Positions 37,046 to 46,733 are shown, numbered from the stretch's first letter. The stretch is DNA of 64,000 nucleotides from Brevibacterium sp. CCUG 69071 (GCF_021023135.1 NZ_PGFV01000001.1:186001-250000); one strand, 5' to 3'. Notes: generated by a model not told the origin, from the letters alone. Program-made: numbers and translations.

Positions 37046-37486
37046 GTGCAAAGCGCACAGAGAAAATGGCAGGAGCGAGACGATCTCTCCTCCGCGCCGG
37101 GAGTGACAGCCCGTAGCGCCGAAGACTGGTTCATCGAACCAGGTGCTCGCACACCGGACACACTGCCCGATCCATTGGCGGTCGATCCGAACGATCTGAC
37201 CCCGCTGCCCACGGACAACTCCGCGGTCTCGCCGCTCTCGCTTCTGCTGGGAGCCTCCGAGGACGGAGAGCTGTCGTGGCAGGACCAGGCGCTCTGCGCA
37301 CAGACCGACCCGGAGGCGTTCTTCCCCGAGAAGGGCGGATCGACCCGCGAGGCCAAGCGTGTCTGCGCCTCCTGCGATGTGCGCTCGGAATGCCTCGAAT
37401 ACGCACTCGCCAATGACGAGCGCTTCGGCATCTGGGGTGGGATGTCCGAACGCGAACGTCGACGACTCAAGAAAAGGGTCGTGTGA
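37046..37486 (+). CDS. WhiB-family iron-sulfur transcriptional regulator
   Basis: 146 residues. Four cluster-binding cysteines occur in WhiB spacing: Cys84, Cys107, Cys110 and Cys116 (C-x22-C-x2-C-x5-C). Then GIWGG (128-132) and a basic tail RERRRLKKRVV that contacts DNA or sigma factor. The position next to DUF3499, manB and sahH matches WhiB2/WhmD, which controls septation in mycobacteria. An 80-residue N-terminal extension precedes the core. GTG 37046 is preferred to GTG 37028 because AAAGGGG lies just before it. The stop overlaps the next start by four bases. Confidence 0.93.
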   Translation: MQSAQRKWQERDDLSSAPGVTARSAEDWFIEPGARTPDTLPDPLAVDPNDLTPLPTDNSAVSPLSLLLGASEDGELSWQDQALCAQTDPEAFFPEKGGSTREAKRVCASCDVRSECLEYALANDERFGIWGGMSERERRRLKKRVV

Positions 37487-40400
37487 GACCTGCCGTCACC
37501 GCCGTCGTCATCTCAGGTGACGACAGCAGCACGACAGAGCTGGAAGCGGCTCTGAGCGCAACATACCCCGAGATCCCCGTCGTGGATCTCGGGGGTCTTG
37601 CCGTCAGGGACGCGCTCGAGCTCTCGGCCGTCTCCGAATCCGAGTTCCTCTGGTTCCTCACTCCCGATTCGGATCCGGCAGCGGACTGCCTCGACGAACT
37701 CCTCGACGCCATCGGCTCCACCGCCTCAGTTGCCGCGGTCGGCCCGAAGATCATGCACGCCTCACGCATCGTCTCGGCCGGGGTCACCACCACCTCGGCG
37801 GGAGCCAGGGTCAACCCCGTCGGACGCGGAGAGATCGACCAGGGCCAGCGTGACGGACAGACGGAGACGCTCGGCCTCGACATGCCCGGCATGCTCATCG
37901 CCACCGCCGAACTCGAGCGGATCGGGGCCCCGTCCCGAGTCCTCGGCCCCGCCTACCGTGGGATCGAATTCTCGCGGCGCCTGCGCGACCTCGGCAAACG
38001 AGTCGTCCTGGCCCCGCGAGCCGAACTCAGCGTCTCCGAGTCCACAGCCGCCCAGCTGGGATCGTCTCCGCTGCCCCCGATCTCGAAATTCCAGATCCGC
38101 ACCGAACAGCGCTACCGGCTCAGCCTCGCCCGGCCCGGATTCCTCGGACTGTTCTGCCTCCTCGCCCTCACCCAGCTGAAGAACACGCTGGCCGGCCTGC
38201 TGGGCAACAACGTCCGCTCCGCCGGTTGGTACCTCTCGGCCTTCTTCGGCCTGGCCGCAGATGCTTCCACGACCGCGCCGCTGCGCCGCGCGAACTCCCG
38301 GCGCAATCGCCTGGCCAAACGCAGCAGCACCTCCCATGTGGCCGCCCTCTACGCGGACCCTGACGAACTCGCCGTGCAGCGGCGAAGCATGAACGCCGAC
38401 GAATCGGCCGCAGCCGCCGAGGTGCCCACCGGCGGACCGAACGACGAAGCCGAACTCAACCCCGTCGGCGACACCGAGGAGGCGATCGACTCCTTCTCCC
38501 GGCTCGAGGTCACCGGCGGTGCGAGCCTCGTCCGCCACCCCCTGACCTACCTCGTGATCCTGGCCGCGGCACTGAGCGGATTCGTCTCCTTCCGCCTCTT
38601 CGGCCCCGGCCACCTCACCGGCGGCGGGCTCGGCTCCACCGATGTCGGTCTCGGCGAACTCTTCGCCCGACTGCTCGGCCAGCACCTCGACATCTCCACG
38701 GGCGCGGCGGTACCGGCCGACCCCTACCAGCTCGTCCTCGGGATCCTCGCCCTGCCGTTCTTCGGCCATGTCGACATCATGGCCAGATGCCTCATCCTCC
38801 TCGCCCCGCTCCTCGCGGTCATCGCCGCCTATCTCGCGGCCGGCGCAATCGCCCGGCGCCGATGGGTGCGCGGCTTCGCCGCCCTGCTGTGGATCGCGGC
38901 ACCCACCTTCATCACCGCGCTCAGTGGCGGCCGCCTCGGCGTGGTCTTCGTCTGGATCGGCGCACCACTGCTGGTCATCGCCCTGCGCAGGAGCCTGCGC
39001 ACCGGCTCGATCGCCGCCTCCGCCGCCGCAGGGCTGCTGCTGTTCCTGCTCATCGCCGGTGTGCCGATGATGCTCGTCATCGCGGTCCTCGGCACCGCGG
39101 CCCTGCTCATCACGGCTCGGGGGCTTCGCCACCTGTGGCTGCTCGCACCCACGCTGTTCCTGTCCTGGCCATGGCTGTGGGCGCTGCTCTTCCACCCGGG
39201 TGCCCTGTTCACGATGCCCGGGCAGACTCTCGCACCGGCCCAGGCCCCGAGTTATCTGCTCGCCGTCGGATTCCCCGAACCGCTCGATCTGACGTGGTTG
39301 GCGAAGCTGCTGGCGGCGCTCGGCGTCGACGGAGTCGCCCCCGGCGTCCTCGGCCTCTGGGCCCCGCTCATCGTCCTGCCGATGCTCATCCTCGCGTTCT
39401 TCACCCTCATCGAGGCGCGCCTGGATCTCACCCGGCTGATGTGGGCCGTGGGACTCTACCTCGGCGGTCTGATCCTCGCCGTCGTCCAGGTCCACGTCCC
39501 CGCCCAGACCGGACCCTTCCAGCTCATCGGCTCCTATCCTGCGGCGGGCCTGACCCTGGTCAGCCTCGGCTCGATCATGCTGCTGACCCTCGGCGCCGAG
39601 CGCACCGCCGCGAGCACCTCGACCGCCGGCAGGCTGCCGATGCGCGGCCTCGCCGGACTCGTCGCCCTCGCCGCGATCGGACTCATCGTCCTCGGCGCGG
39701 GACGGAGCACCACCTCGGCGGACATCGTCGAACCGCAGGAGCACGGCATCGTCCCCGCCCTCGCCGCCGACCGGGCCGCCGGAGACACGCAGGCACGCAC
39801 CCTGCGCCTGGACAACGTCGACGGCGAGGTGCTGGCCACGCTCATCTCCTCCGCCGACGGCACGGTCATCGGCAATTCGACGATCGACTCCGCCGAGGCG
39901 GTCGGAGGCTGGCCGTGGGAGCGGCGTCCGCTGCCGATCGGACCGGACCAGACCCTCGTCGCACAGGCCGCCTCGGCGCTGTCGGCCGACGATGCCGGGG
40001 ACGTGCGCGAGCTCCTCGGCCGCCTCGGGGTCGACTTCGTCCTCGTTGATTCTTCCGCCGGTGATCTGCAGAATTCCGTCTCCGCCGCCGAAGGCCTCGT
40101 CCAGGTGGGACCCACCGAGTCCGGCGGCCTGTGGCAGGTCGACACCGACTACAGCGGACGGTTCCTCGTCCGCGAACCCGACGGCACGCTGAGCACCGCA
40201 CCGAAGCACGGCAGCACCGTCGAGGTGGCGCCCGGCGAAGACGGTCGCACCCTCATCGTCGCCGACGCCTCGGACGCGATCACCGCACGCATCGGCGGAG
40301 CCGAACTGCCGTCACCCTCGGAGCCCAGCGAAGAGTGGACCTCCGAGTTCACCCTGCCGAGTTCCGGTGGCGAGGTCGAACTGACCTCCGGTTCGCCCCT

Positions 40401-40530
40401 GTACGCACCCGGGGTGATCCTCGGCTGGATGCTCGGACTGCTCACCGTGATCGTGGCCATCCCGTTCGGCTCCCAACGCCGAAGCGTCAGGAAGCCGACG
40501 GCGAAACTCTCCGCGGAGGCGAAAGCATGA
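37483..40530 (+). CDS. Large membrane glycosyltransferase, GT2 domain plus polytopic C-terminus
   Basis: 1015 residues. The N-terminal 200 resemble a family 2 glycosyltransferase (AVVISGDDSSTTELEAAL at the nucleotide site, FLWFLTPDSDPAADCLDELL, then GPAYRGIEFSRRLRDLGKRVVLAP). A linker and more than ten membrane segments (about 345-720), an extracellular domain (about 730-960) and a final helix follow. This architecture is known from actinobacterial proteins always next to WhiB and DUF5719. It likely acts in cell-envelope polysaccharide assembly; the sugar is unknown. GTG 37483 overlaps the whiB stop by four bases; its own stop overlaps the DUF5719 start. Confidence 0.82.
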   Translation: MRPAVTAVVISGDDSSTTELEAALSATYPEIPVVDLGGLAVRDALELSAVSESEFLWFLTPDSDPAADCLDELLDAIGSTASVAAVGPKIMHASRIVSAGVTTTSAGARVNPVGRGEIDQGQRDGQTETLGLDMPGMLIATAELERIGAPSRVLGPAYRGIEFSRRLRDLGKRVVLAPRAELSVSESTAAQLGSSPLPPISKFQIRTEQRYRLSLARPGFLGLFCLLALTQLKNTLAGLLGNNVRSAGWYLSAFFGLAADASTTAPLRRANSRRNRLAKRSSTSHVAALYADPDELAVQRRSMNADESAAAAEVPTGGPNDEAELNPVGDTEEAIDSFSRLEVTGGASLVRHPLTYLVILAAALSGFVSFRLFGPGHLTGGGLGSTDVGLGELFARLLGQHLDISTGAAVPADPYQLVLGILALPFFGHVDIMARCLILLAPLLAVIAAYLAAGAIARRRWVRGFAALLWIAAPTFITALSGGRLGVVFVWIGAPLLVIALRRSLRTGSIAASAAAGLLLFLLIAGVPMMLVIAVLGTAALLITARGLRHLWLLAPTLFLSWPWLWALLFHPGALFTMPGQTLAPAQAPSYLLAVGFPEPLDLTWLAKLLAALGVDGVAPGVLGLWAPLIVLPMLILAFFTLIEARLDLTRLMWAVGLYLGGLILAVVQVHVPAQTGPFQLIGSYPAAGLTLVSLGSIMLLTLGAERTAASTSTAGRLPMRGLAGLVALAAIGLIVLGAGRSTTSADIVEPQEHGIVPALAADRAAGDTQARTLRLDNVDGEVLATLISSADGTVIGNSTIDSAEAVGGWPWERRPLPIGPDQTLVAQAASALSADDAGDVRELLGRLGVDFVLVDSSAGDLQNSVSAAEGLVQVGPTESGGLWQVDTDYSGRFLVREPDGTLSTAPKHGSTVEVAPGEDGRTLIVADASDAITARIGGAELPSPSEPSEEWTSEFTLPSSGGEVELTSGSPLYAPGVILGWMLGLLTVIVAIPFGSQRRSVRKPTAKLSAEAKA

Positions 40531-41984
40531 GACATCTGCGCAGCATCGTGACCTTCGCGGCGATCGCCGTCCCCGGCGTGCTCGTGGCCACCACCTCGTT
40601 CCTCACCCCGCTCACGCCCGGCACACTCGACCGCAGCCCGGAACAGGTGCGGATGCCCACGGCCGACACCCGGGTGATCTGCCCCGGCCCCCTGCTCACC
40701 GACGAGGAGGCCGAAGGCACCGACGCGGAGTTCGTCGACGACTCGAACGTGTCGACCCGAGTGGTCTCGGCCTCGGCCCCGATCAGCGCCGCCGACGGTT
40801 CCTTCTCCGCCGCGCGACTGCAGGTCGCCGACCTCGGCGGAGACGCGAACTTCGACAACCCCAGTTCTCCGGGCTTCGTCTCCGGCGACGACACGATCGA
40901 TGCGACGAAGCTGATCACCGGCTTCGCCCGGCCCGGCGCCCCGGCGCTGACCACGGGACTCGAGACCGTCGAGGGCACCTCCGGAGACCTCACGGGACTG
41001 GCGACGCTGACCTGCGCCGAGGCGGCGAGCAGCTTCCGGATCCTGGCCGGATCCGGGGCGACGGGTTCGAACTCCCAGCTGCTGCTGAGCAACCCGGGCG
41101 ACGCGCCCGTGCAGGCCGAGGTGGCCGTGATGACCCCGCGGGGTCAGGAATCCGAGCCGACCGAGCTGAGCATCAAACCCGGTGCGCAGCGCGCTGTGCG
41201 TTTGGCCGGTCTGGCCGCCGGTGCCGAAGCCCTGGCCGTCGACGTCACCGTCGATGGGGGAGTCGTTGCAGGGTCGGTGCAGGAGAGCGTCCTCGACGGA
41301 CTGACTCCGCAGGGCATCGACCTCGCCGCCGCCGGAGCCGATGCGAATCGTCAGCAGGTCGTCACCGGACTCGACGGCAAGGACGCGAAGCTGCGCGTGG
41401 CCAATCCCGGCGACGACCTCGCCGAGGTGTCGCTCAAGGCCTATGGTCCCGACGGTGAGATCGACATCCCCCGCTCCTCCATGACCGTCGTTGCCCGCGG
41501 TGTCGCCGAGGCCGACCTCGGCGATCTCGACGCGACCAGCGTCGTCCTCGACTCCCCGAGCCCGATCCAGGCCAGTGCCACGGTCGGCAAGGACGGACAG
41601 AAGGGTGCGGGCGACTTCGGCCGCATCTCCGCCACCGACACACTCGCCGAGTCCCAGATCATGGCGCTGCCGAGAACCGGCACGGGAACGCTCTACCTCT
41701 CACCGGGTCAGGGGCAGGTGCAGATCCAGGGAATGCTCGACGACGGTTCGCTGACGGACCCGCAGTCATTCGATCTCAACCCGACCGGCACCACCGAACT
41801 CAGCCCCGCAGAGATCTCTCCCGAGGCAGTGCGGGCACTGGTCATCAAGGGCCAGAACGCCTCGGGCTCGCAGGCCGACGGCGTCCACGCGAGCCTGCTC
41901 GTGACCACCGAGGACGGCATCTCCGCCGTCGAACCCGCTCCGGCACCGGCCGGTGTGGCCTACCGGGACGTCCGACTGGGCTGA
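40527..41984 (+). CDS. DUF5719 family protein (membrane-anchored, extracellular)
   Basis: 485 residues. An N-terminal hydrophobic segment (about 5-25, IVTFAAIAVPGVLVATT) anchors or exports it. The rest is beta-rich and repetitive (SQLLLSNPGDAPVQAEVAVM, KLRVANPGDDLAEVSLKAYG), like tandem immunoglobulin-like folds, with no catalytic motif seen. It always follows the large glycosyltransferase in related genomes, so it is probably its extracellular partner. ATG 40527 overlaps the preceding TGA. Its function is not known. Confidence 0.75.
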   Translation: MRHLRSIVTFAAIAVPGVLVATTSFLTPLTPGTLDRSPEQVRMPTADTRVICPGPLLTDEEAEGTDAEFVDDSNVSTRVVSASAPISAADGSFSAARLQVADLGGDANFDNPSSPGFVSGDDTIDATKLITGFARPGAPALTTGLETVEGTSGDLTGLATLTCAEAASSFRILAGSGATGSNSQLLLSNPGDAPVQAEVAVMTPRGQESEPTELSIKPGAQRAVRLAGLAAGAEALAVDVTVDGGVVAGSVQESVLDGLTPQGIDLAAAGADANRQQVVTGLDGKDAKLRVANPGDDLAEVSLKAYGPDGEIDIPRSSMTVVARGVAEADLGDLDATSVVLDSPSPIQASATVGKDGQKGAGDFGRISATDTLAESQIMALPRTGTGTLYLSPGQGQVQIQGMLDDGSLTDPQSFDLNPTGTTELSPAEISPEAVRALVIKGQNASGSQADGVHASLLVTTEDGISAVEPAPAPAGVAYRDVRLG

Positions 41985-42000
41985 GCGTCCTCGGGTCGGG

Positions 42001-42363
42001 TCAGGTCCGACGGAGGATGTCGACCTGGTCGGAGACCACCTCGGCGATGAGCGAATCCCGCTGATCGGGGGTGCTGTGAGACTCGATCACGCGCCGATAG
42101 AGGACGATATGGGTCTGCCGCCCGGCGGTCGCCGGGAACACCCGACCGAAGGCCGGTTCCACGGAACTCGGCGGTGGGACGGCATCGATGGCCAGCACCA
42201 CCTCGGCGAGGAGGGAGGGTTCTCGAGAGCGGAGAGCGGCGAATTCCTCCGCCGCGACCTTGGCGAAGCTGTCGGATCGCCGCATCCGTGCGGGCACATC
42301 GGCCATGAACAGCGGGGAGCGCAGACCACGGCCGTGCCGGTCCCGATGGCGCCTGGTTCTCAT
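42001..42363 (-). CDS. Metallopeptidase-family protein with lost HExxH motif
   Basis: 120 residues. Text such as SFAKVAAEEFAAL, LAEVVLAIDAVPPPSSVE and THIVLYRRVIESHS follows the small metallopeptidase family (DUF1025, Rv3259-like). The usual zinc helix reads LIAEVVSDQVDIL, without the HExxH histidines, so it is probably not a peptidase. ATG 42363 has TAGAAT eight bases upstream on the minus strand. It diverges from DUF3499; the pair is conserved in actinobacteria. Confidence 0.72.
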   Translation of the reverse strand: MRTRRHRDRHGRGLRSPLFMADVPARMRRSDSFAKVAAEEFAALRSREPSLLAEVVLAIDAVPPPSSVEPAFGRVFPATAGRQTHIVLYRRVIESHSTPDQRDSLIAEVVSDQVDILRRT

Positions 42364-42371
42364 GGGACATC

Positions 42372-42430
42372 ATTCTAGACTCAGACCGGCCGGGGCTGGC
42401 CGGATCGAGCGGGTTCGGCGTGTAGAGTAT
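42372..42430. promoter_or_regulatory. Divergent promoters of the metallopeptidase-like and DUF3499 genes
   Basis: Minus strand TAGAAT (42372-42377) lies eight bases before ATG 42363. Plus strand TAGAGT (42423-42428), or GAGTAT (42425-42430), lies eight or six bases before GTG 42437. Neither gene has a Shine-Dalgarno. Confidence 0.5.
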
Positions 42431-42436
42431 TGGACT

Positions 42437-42841
42437 GTGTCAGCCGTGAGAATGTGTTCGAAAGTAAGCTGCTCGCGCAGTGCCGCCGCCACCATGACGT
42501 ACGTGCACGCTGATGCGACCGTCGTCATCGGGCCACTGGCCAGGCGAGCCGAGCCCGGGGCCCATGATCTATGTGCCGAGCATGCGACGAAGCTCACCCC
42601 TCCCGTCGACTGGCAGCTGATCCGCATCGACTCGGGCCAGGCTCCGCCGGAGCGCACCCGCGATGATCTGCTGGCCATCGCCGACGCCGTCAGGGAAGCC
42701 GCAGGTCGCGGCACAGGGGGCGCCGACGACAATGCCCCCTCCCGGTCCTCAGGCACCTCAGGCGAACGCGGCCCCACCAGCGGTGACGGATCCGTGCCCG
42801 GACGCAAGCACGGCCACCTGCGCATCATCGGCGACTCATGA
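42437..42841 (+). CDS. DUF3499 family protein, putative zinc-binding
   Basis: 134 residues. The conserved N-terminal half has CSKVSC, then TYVHADATVVIGPL, AEPGAHDLCAEHATKL and PPVDWQLIRI. The Cys pairs and CAEH could form a zinc ribbon. The C-terminal 60 residues are low-complexity Ser/Gly/Asp. The start at GTG 42437 is supported by homology (first Cys at residue 7) and the -10 box. Its stop overlaps manB by four bases, and the pair is conserved in M. tuberculosis (Rv3258c-Rv3257c from memory). Function unknown. Confidence 0.85.
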   Translation: MSAVRMCSKVSCSRSAAATMTYVHADATVVIGPLARRAEPGAHDLCAEHATKLTPPVDWQLIRIDSGQAPPERTRDDLLAIADAVREAAGRGTGGADDNAPSRSSGTSGERGPTSGDGSVPGRKHGHLRIIGDS

Positions 42842-44298
42842 GCGCATCCGAGGCGGCGACGCCGAGCCGGGACCTGCGAGCCCGGCGGACGGAGGCACTG
42901 GAGGCCGCCGTGGGCGCCTACGACATCCGCGGGCGGATCCCCGACCAGCTCGATGAGGACATTCTGTTCTGCCTCGGCTGGGCGAGTGCGCAGGCGATGT
43001 CGGAGATCCATTCGAACACCGAGGTGGTCATCGGCCACGATATGCGCCCGAGCTCGGCCGCCTTCGCCGATTCCTTCGCCCGCGGGGTCGAAGCAGCCGG
43101 ATCCCAGGCGATCGCCCTCGGACTGTGCTCGACCGACCAGCTCTACTTCGCCTCCGGCATCTTCGAGATCCCCGGCGCGATGATCACCGCTAGCCACAAC
43201 CCCGCCGACTACAACGGCATCAAGATCTGCGGGCCGCGCGCCGGGGGAGTCAGCCTCGCTTCGGGGCTCGGGCGGATCCGGGACCTGGCGCCCGAGGCTC
43301 CCGAATCCTCGGGCGACCCGGTCGCGAACGACGACGAAGCCGCCGCTCAGATGCGTCGGCGCTATGTCGAACGGATCCGCGAGCTCACCCATGTCGACAC
43401 CGTGCGCGAGCTGAAGATCGTCGTCGACTGCGGCAACGGGATGGCCGGCAGACTCCTCGGCGAGGTCTTCGGCACCGATGCCGGCTTCGCCGCGGTGCCC
43501 TTCGAAGTCATCGGCCTGTTCACCGAACTCGACGGCACCTTCCCCAATCATGAGGCGAACCCGCTCAAGCCCGAGAACCTCCTCGACGTCTCCCGCGCCG
43601 TCGTCGACCACGGCGCCGACCTGGGGTTGGCCTTCGACGGAGATGCCGATCGCTGCTTCTTCATCGACGAGACCGGGGCGACCATGTCCGCCTCGGCGGT
43701 CGGAGCACTCGTGGCAGAGCGCGAGATCGCCCGGGCGAAGCGGGCCGGTGACGAATCGCCCGCGGTCATCCACAACCTCATCACCTCACGCAGTGTGGCC
43801 GCCACGATCGCTGCGGCGGGCGGCCGTGCCCTGCGCTCGAAGGTCGGGCACTCGGGAATCAAGACGATGATGGTCGAAACGGGTGCGGTCTTCGCCTGTG
43901 AGCACTCCGCGCACTTCTACTTCGACGAGTTCTACTGTGCGGATTCGGGAATGCTCGCCGCCTGCCACCTCATCGCTGCACTCTCGGGAACCGGATCTCC
44001 GGCCTCGCGCCTCGTCGCCGACTACGACCTCTACGTCCAATCCGGAGAGATCAACTTCACCGTGGCCGACCCCGACCGCGTGCTGGCCGAATTCGCCGCT
44101 CATGCCGGTGACTTTCCGGAGAACACCGTCGAGGATCTCGACGGCATCGGACTCCAAGGCGCGGACTGGTGGATCAACCTGCGCAAGTCGAACACCGAAC
44201 CCCTGGTGCGGCTGAATATCGAGGCCGCCGATGCCGAACAGGTGAAGTCGATGACGGCGCAGGTCAGCGAGTTCGTCCAGTCCCGGGCGAACAAATAG
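42838..44298 (+). CDS. manB: Phosphomannomutase/phosphoglucomutase
   Basis: 486 residues, alpha-D-phosphohexomutase. Catalytic Ser119 in TASHNPADYNGIK, metal loop DGDADR, sugar-binding CEHSAHFY and phosphate-binding KSNTEPLVRLN are all present. It converts mannose-6-phosphate to mannose-1-phosphate for GDP-mannose, following ManA. The CEHS text (instead of GEHS or GGEMS) fits the actinobacterial ManB branch. ATG 42838 overlaps the DUF3499 stop. Confidence 0.95.
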   Translation: MSASEAATPSRDLRARRTEALEAAVGAYDIRGRIPDQLDEDILFCLGWASAQAMSEIHSNTEVVIGHDMRPSSAAFADSFARGVEAAGSQAIALGLCSTDQLYFASGIFEIPGAMITASHNPADYNGIKICGPRAGGVSLASGLGRIRDLAPEAPESSGDPVANDDEAAAQMRRRYVERIRELTHVDTVRELKIVVDCGNGMAGRLLGEVFGTDAGFAAVPFEVIGLFTELDGTFPNHEANPLKPENLLDVSRAVVDHGADLGLAFDGDADRCFFIDETGATMSASAVGALVAEREIARAKRAGDESPAVIHNLITSRSVAATIAAAGGRALRSKVGHSGIKTMMVETGAVFACEHSAHFYFDEFYCADSGMLAACHLIAALSGTGSPASRLVADYDLYVQSGEINFTVADPDRVLAEFAAHAGDFPENTVEDLDGIGLQGADWWINLRKSNTEPLVRLNIEAADAEQVKSMTAQVSEFVQSRANK

Positions 44299-44340
44299 AC
44301 TCGAATCAGTTCCGACGATTTCCGTTCTCATGGAGGTACC

Positions 44341-45801
44341 GTGCCAGTTTTCACCGATTTCAAGGTCGCCGATCTGAGCCTGGCCGAAGCCGGACGACAT
44401 CAGATCCGATTGGCCGAGCGGGAGATGCCCGGCCTCATGGCCCTGCGTGAGGAATATGCGGGCCTGCGTCCTCTGGCCGGTGCCAGGATCGCCGGCAGCC
44501 TGCACATGACGGTGCAGACGGCGGTGCTCATCGAAACGCTCACTGCGCTTGGCGCCGAGGTCCGCTGGGCCAGCTGCAACATCTTCTCGACCCAGGATGA
44601 AGCCGCGGCCGCCGTCGTCGTCGGTTCCGGCACTCCCGATGCTCCCGCCGGAGTTCCCGTCTTCGCTTGGAAGGGCGAGACGCTCGAGGAGTACTGGTGG
44701 GCCGCGGACAAGATCTTCGACTTCGCCGAGGGCGCCAACCTCATCCTCGATGACGGCGGCGACGCCACGATGTACGTGCTCGAAGGAGCGCGGGCCGAGG
44801 CCGCCGGGGGAGCACCGGTAGCGGGGGAGGACGATCCCGAGGAGTACAAGGTCTTCCTCACCCAGGTGCAGAAGGCGATCGATTCCTCACCCGGTCGCTT
44901 CGCCCGGCTGGCCGAGAGCATCAGGGGAGTCAGCGAGGAGACGACGACCGGAGTCAACCGGCTCTACCGTCTCGCCGCCGAGGGCAATTTGCCCTTCCCC
45001 GCCATCAACGTCAACGATTCGGTGACGAAGTCGAAGTTCGACAACCGCTACGGCATCCGCCATTCCCTGCCCGACGGACTCAACCGCGCCACCGATGTGC
45101 TCATCGGCGGCAAGATCGCCGTGGTGATCGGCTACGGCGACGTGGGCAAGGGTGCGGCCGAGGCGCTGCGCGGACAGGGCGCACGCGTCATCGTCACCGA
45201 GATCGACCCGATCTGCGCGCTGCAGGCGACGATGGACGGCTACCAGGTCGAGCTCCTCGAGACCGTCGCCCCGCAGGCCGACATCATCATCACCACGACC
45301 GGGAACACCCGAGTCGTCGGCGTCGACGTGCTCACCAGCCTCAAACCCGGAGCGATCATCGGCAACGTCGGACACTTCGACGATGAGATCGACCTCGCCG
45401 GTCTGGCGAAGCTGCCCGGTGTGGATAAGATCGAGATCAAGCCGCAGGTCCACGAATGGTCAGTGCCCGTTCCCGCCGAGCGCGGACTCGGCCGGGAGAC
45501 CACGGACTTCCTCGTCCTCTCCGAGGGGCGCCTGCTCAACCTCGGCAATGCGACGGGCCATCCCTCGTTCGTGATGAGTGCGTCGTTCAGCAACCAGGTG
45601 CTTGCGCAGATCGAACTCTGGACCCACCACGACGACTACGACAACGGTGTGCACCGCCTGGCCAAGGAACTCGACGAGAAGGTCGCCCGGCTCCATCTGC
45701 CCGCCCTCGGCGCGAAGCTCTCGGAGCTGTCGAAGGACCAGGCCGAGTACATCGGCGTCGACGTGGCCGGACCGTACAAGCCCGAGCACTACCGGTACTG
45801 A
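44341..45801 (+). CDS. sahH: Adenosylhomocysteinase
   Basis: 486 residues, full length for the actinobacterial enzyme. NAD-binding [21 protein letters not shown] starts near 260; substrate text [16 protein letters not shown] near the N-terminus, [13 protein letters not shown], and the C-terminal KPEHYRY that closes the NAD site of the partner subunit. It splits S-adenosylhomocysteine into adenosine and homocysteine, restoring methylation capacity. GTG 44341 follows GGAGG (44332-44336). The 42-base gap upstream is too short for an SAH riboswitch. Confidence 0.97.
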   Translation: MPVFTDFKVADLSLAEAGRHQIRLAEREMPGLMALREEYAGLRPLAGARIAGSLHMTVQTAVLIETLTALGAEVRWASCNIFSTQDEAAAAVVVGSGTPDAPAGVPVFAWKGETLEEYWWAADKIFDFAEGANLILDDGGDATMYVLEGARAEAAGGAPVAGEDDPEEYKVFLTQVQKAIDSSPGRFARLAESIRGVSEETTTGVNRLYRLAAEGNLPFPAINVNDSVTKSKFDNRYGIRHSLPDGLNRATDVLIGGKIAVVIGYGDVGKGAAEALRGQGARVIVTEIDPICALQATMDGYQVELLETVAPQADIIITTTGNTRVVGVDVLTSLKPGAIIGNVGHFDDEIDLAGLAKLPGVDKIEIKPQVHEWSVPVPAERGLGRETTDFLVLSEGRLLNLGNATGHPSFVMSASFSNQVLAQIELWTHHDDYDNGVHRLAKELDEKVARLHLPALGAKLSELSKDQAEYIGVDVAGPYKPEHYRY

Positions 45802-45827
45802 TCGCCGGATGGCGCTCAGCACTGACC

Positions 45828-46649
45828 TCAGCGGCTGAGGCTGAGTCCGTGGGGGAGGGCGTCGACTCCCTCACGGAAGGCCCGTGACTGGGCGCTGCGA
45901 CGCTGCTGCTTGTCGAATTCCGCGGCACGCAGACGGTGGATGATCGCAGACAGGAACTGCTCGGGCAGGGTGCCCTCCGGGGGTGCAGGCGCCACATAGG
46001 GGTTGAGTTCGGTCGCCAGCTCTTTGGCTCGGTCCCAGCGTGACTCGGGCCCGAGGTTCTCCGACATGGCGAGGAACTGGACGATGCGACGGTGCAGGCC
46101 CGCGGGGAGACCGGCCACGTCGGTCTGGGCCAGCCAGTTCTGCAGCTGCGGCGCCACATGCGTGCGCACCGGCAGCGGTGGGGCGCTGCGTTCGCTCACG
46201 GCCATGGTTCCGGCCAGATAGTCGCCGAGGCGCTTCGACTGTGCCGAGACGAGCCCGGAGAGAGCGGCGATGCCGCCGCCGGTGCTCAGTATCTCGAAGG
46301 GCCACAGGATCGCCCGGATGAACGAATGACGGATCCGCACGGCGCCTCCGTCGTCGCGGACCACGCGCAGTCCGAGGATGAGCTTGCCGAGCGAACGCCC
46401 GTGGGTGAGGACCTCGATGATCATCGGCAGAAATACGAACACCGAGAGGCTCATGATCGTCATCACCGAGCCCAGGAGCAGCTCATTGAGTTCGAGGACC
46501 CGCAGCAGGAGCCAGAACATGGCGATGAGCAGACCGACATTGACGATCGTATACACGATGTAGTCGATCAGACAGCTCAGCGCCCGGGCTGCCAGGGCTG
46601 CGGGCTGGATGCTCAGTTCGACGGCTTCGCCTGTCACCAATGTGCTCAC
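45828..46649 (-). CDS. RDD-family membrane protein
   Basis: 273 residues. The RDD domain (about 15-150) has the Arg of AARALSCLIDYIVY, the Asp of CLIDYIV and the GRSLGKLILGLRVV motif between membrane helices. A cytosolic tail of 120 residues follows, rich in Arg and Ala. RDD proteins are integral membrane proteins of debated function (ion transport in some). It starts at GTG 46649, where CAGGAT lies six bases upstream. It is divergent from spoIIM and belongs to the DUF58/MoxR neighbourhood. Confidence 0.87.
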   Translation of the reverse strand: MSTLVTGEAVELSIQPAALAARALSCLIDYIVYTIVNVGLLIAMFWLLLRVLELNELLLGSVMTIMSLSVFVFLPMIIEVLTHGRSLGKLILGLRVVRDDGGAVRIRHSFIRAILWPFEILSTGGGIAALSGLVSAQSKRLGDYLAGTMAVSERSAPPLPVRTHVAPQLQNWLAQTDVAGLPAGLHRRIVQFLAMSENLGPESRWDRAKELATELNPYVAPAPPEGTLPEQFLSAIIHRLRAAEFDKQQRRSAQSRAFREGVDALPHGLSLSR

Positions 46650-46655
46650 CCATCC

Positions 46656-46727
46656 ATCCTGTCACACCACCCGATTCTCGTCTCGAGCCCGCACGTCTCC
46701 GATAGGGTTCCGGTCTCCGATAGGGTT
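46656..46727. promoter_or_regulatory. Divergent RDD/SpoIIM promoter region with duplicated -10 boxes
   Basis: Minus strand CAGGAT (46656-46661) serves the RDD gene. On the plus strand the 15-mer GTCTCCGATAGGGTT is directly repeated at 46695-46709 and 46713-46727 with an 18-bp period, duplicating the -10 box TAGGGT. Only the second copy (46721-46726) is seven bases before ATG 46734. Confidence 0.55.
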
Positions 46728-46733
46728 GGGGGC

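Noticed and set aside
44299-44340. Possible SAH riboswitch before sahH
   Set aside because: The gap between manB and sahH is 42 bases, too short for the aptamer, and shows only a ribosome-binding site.
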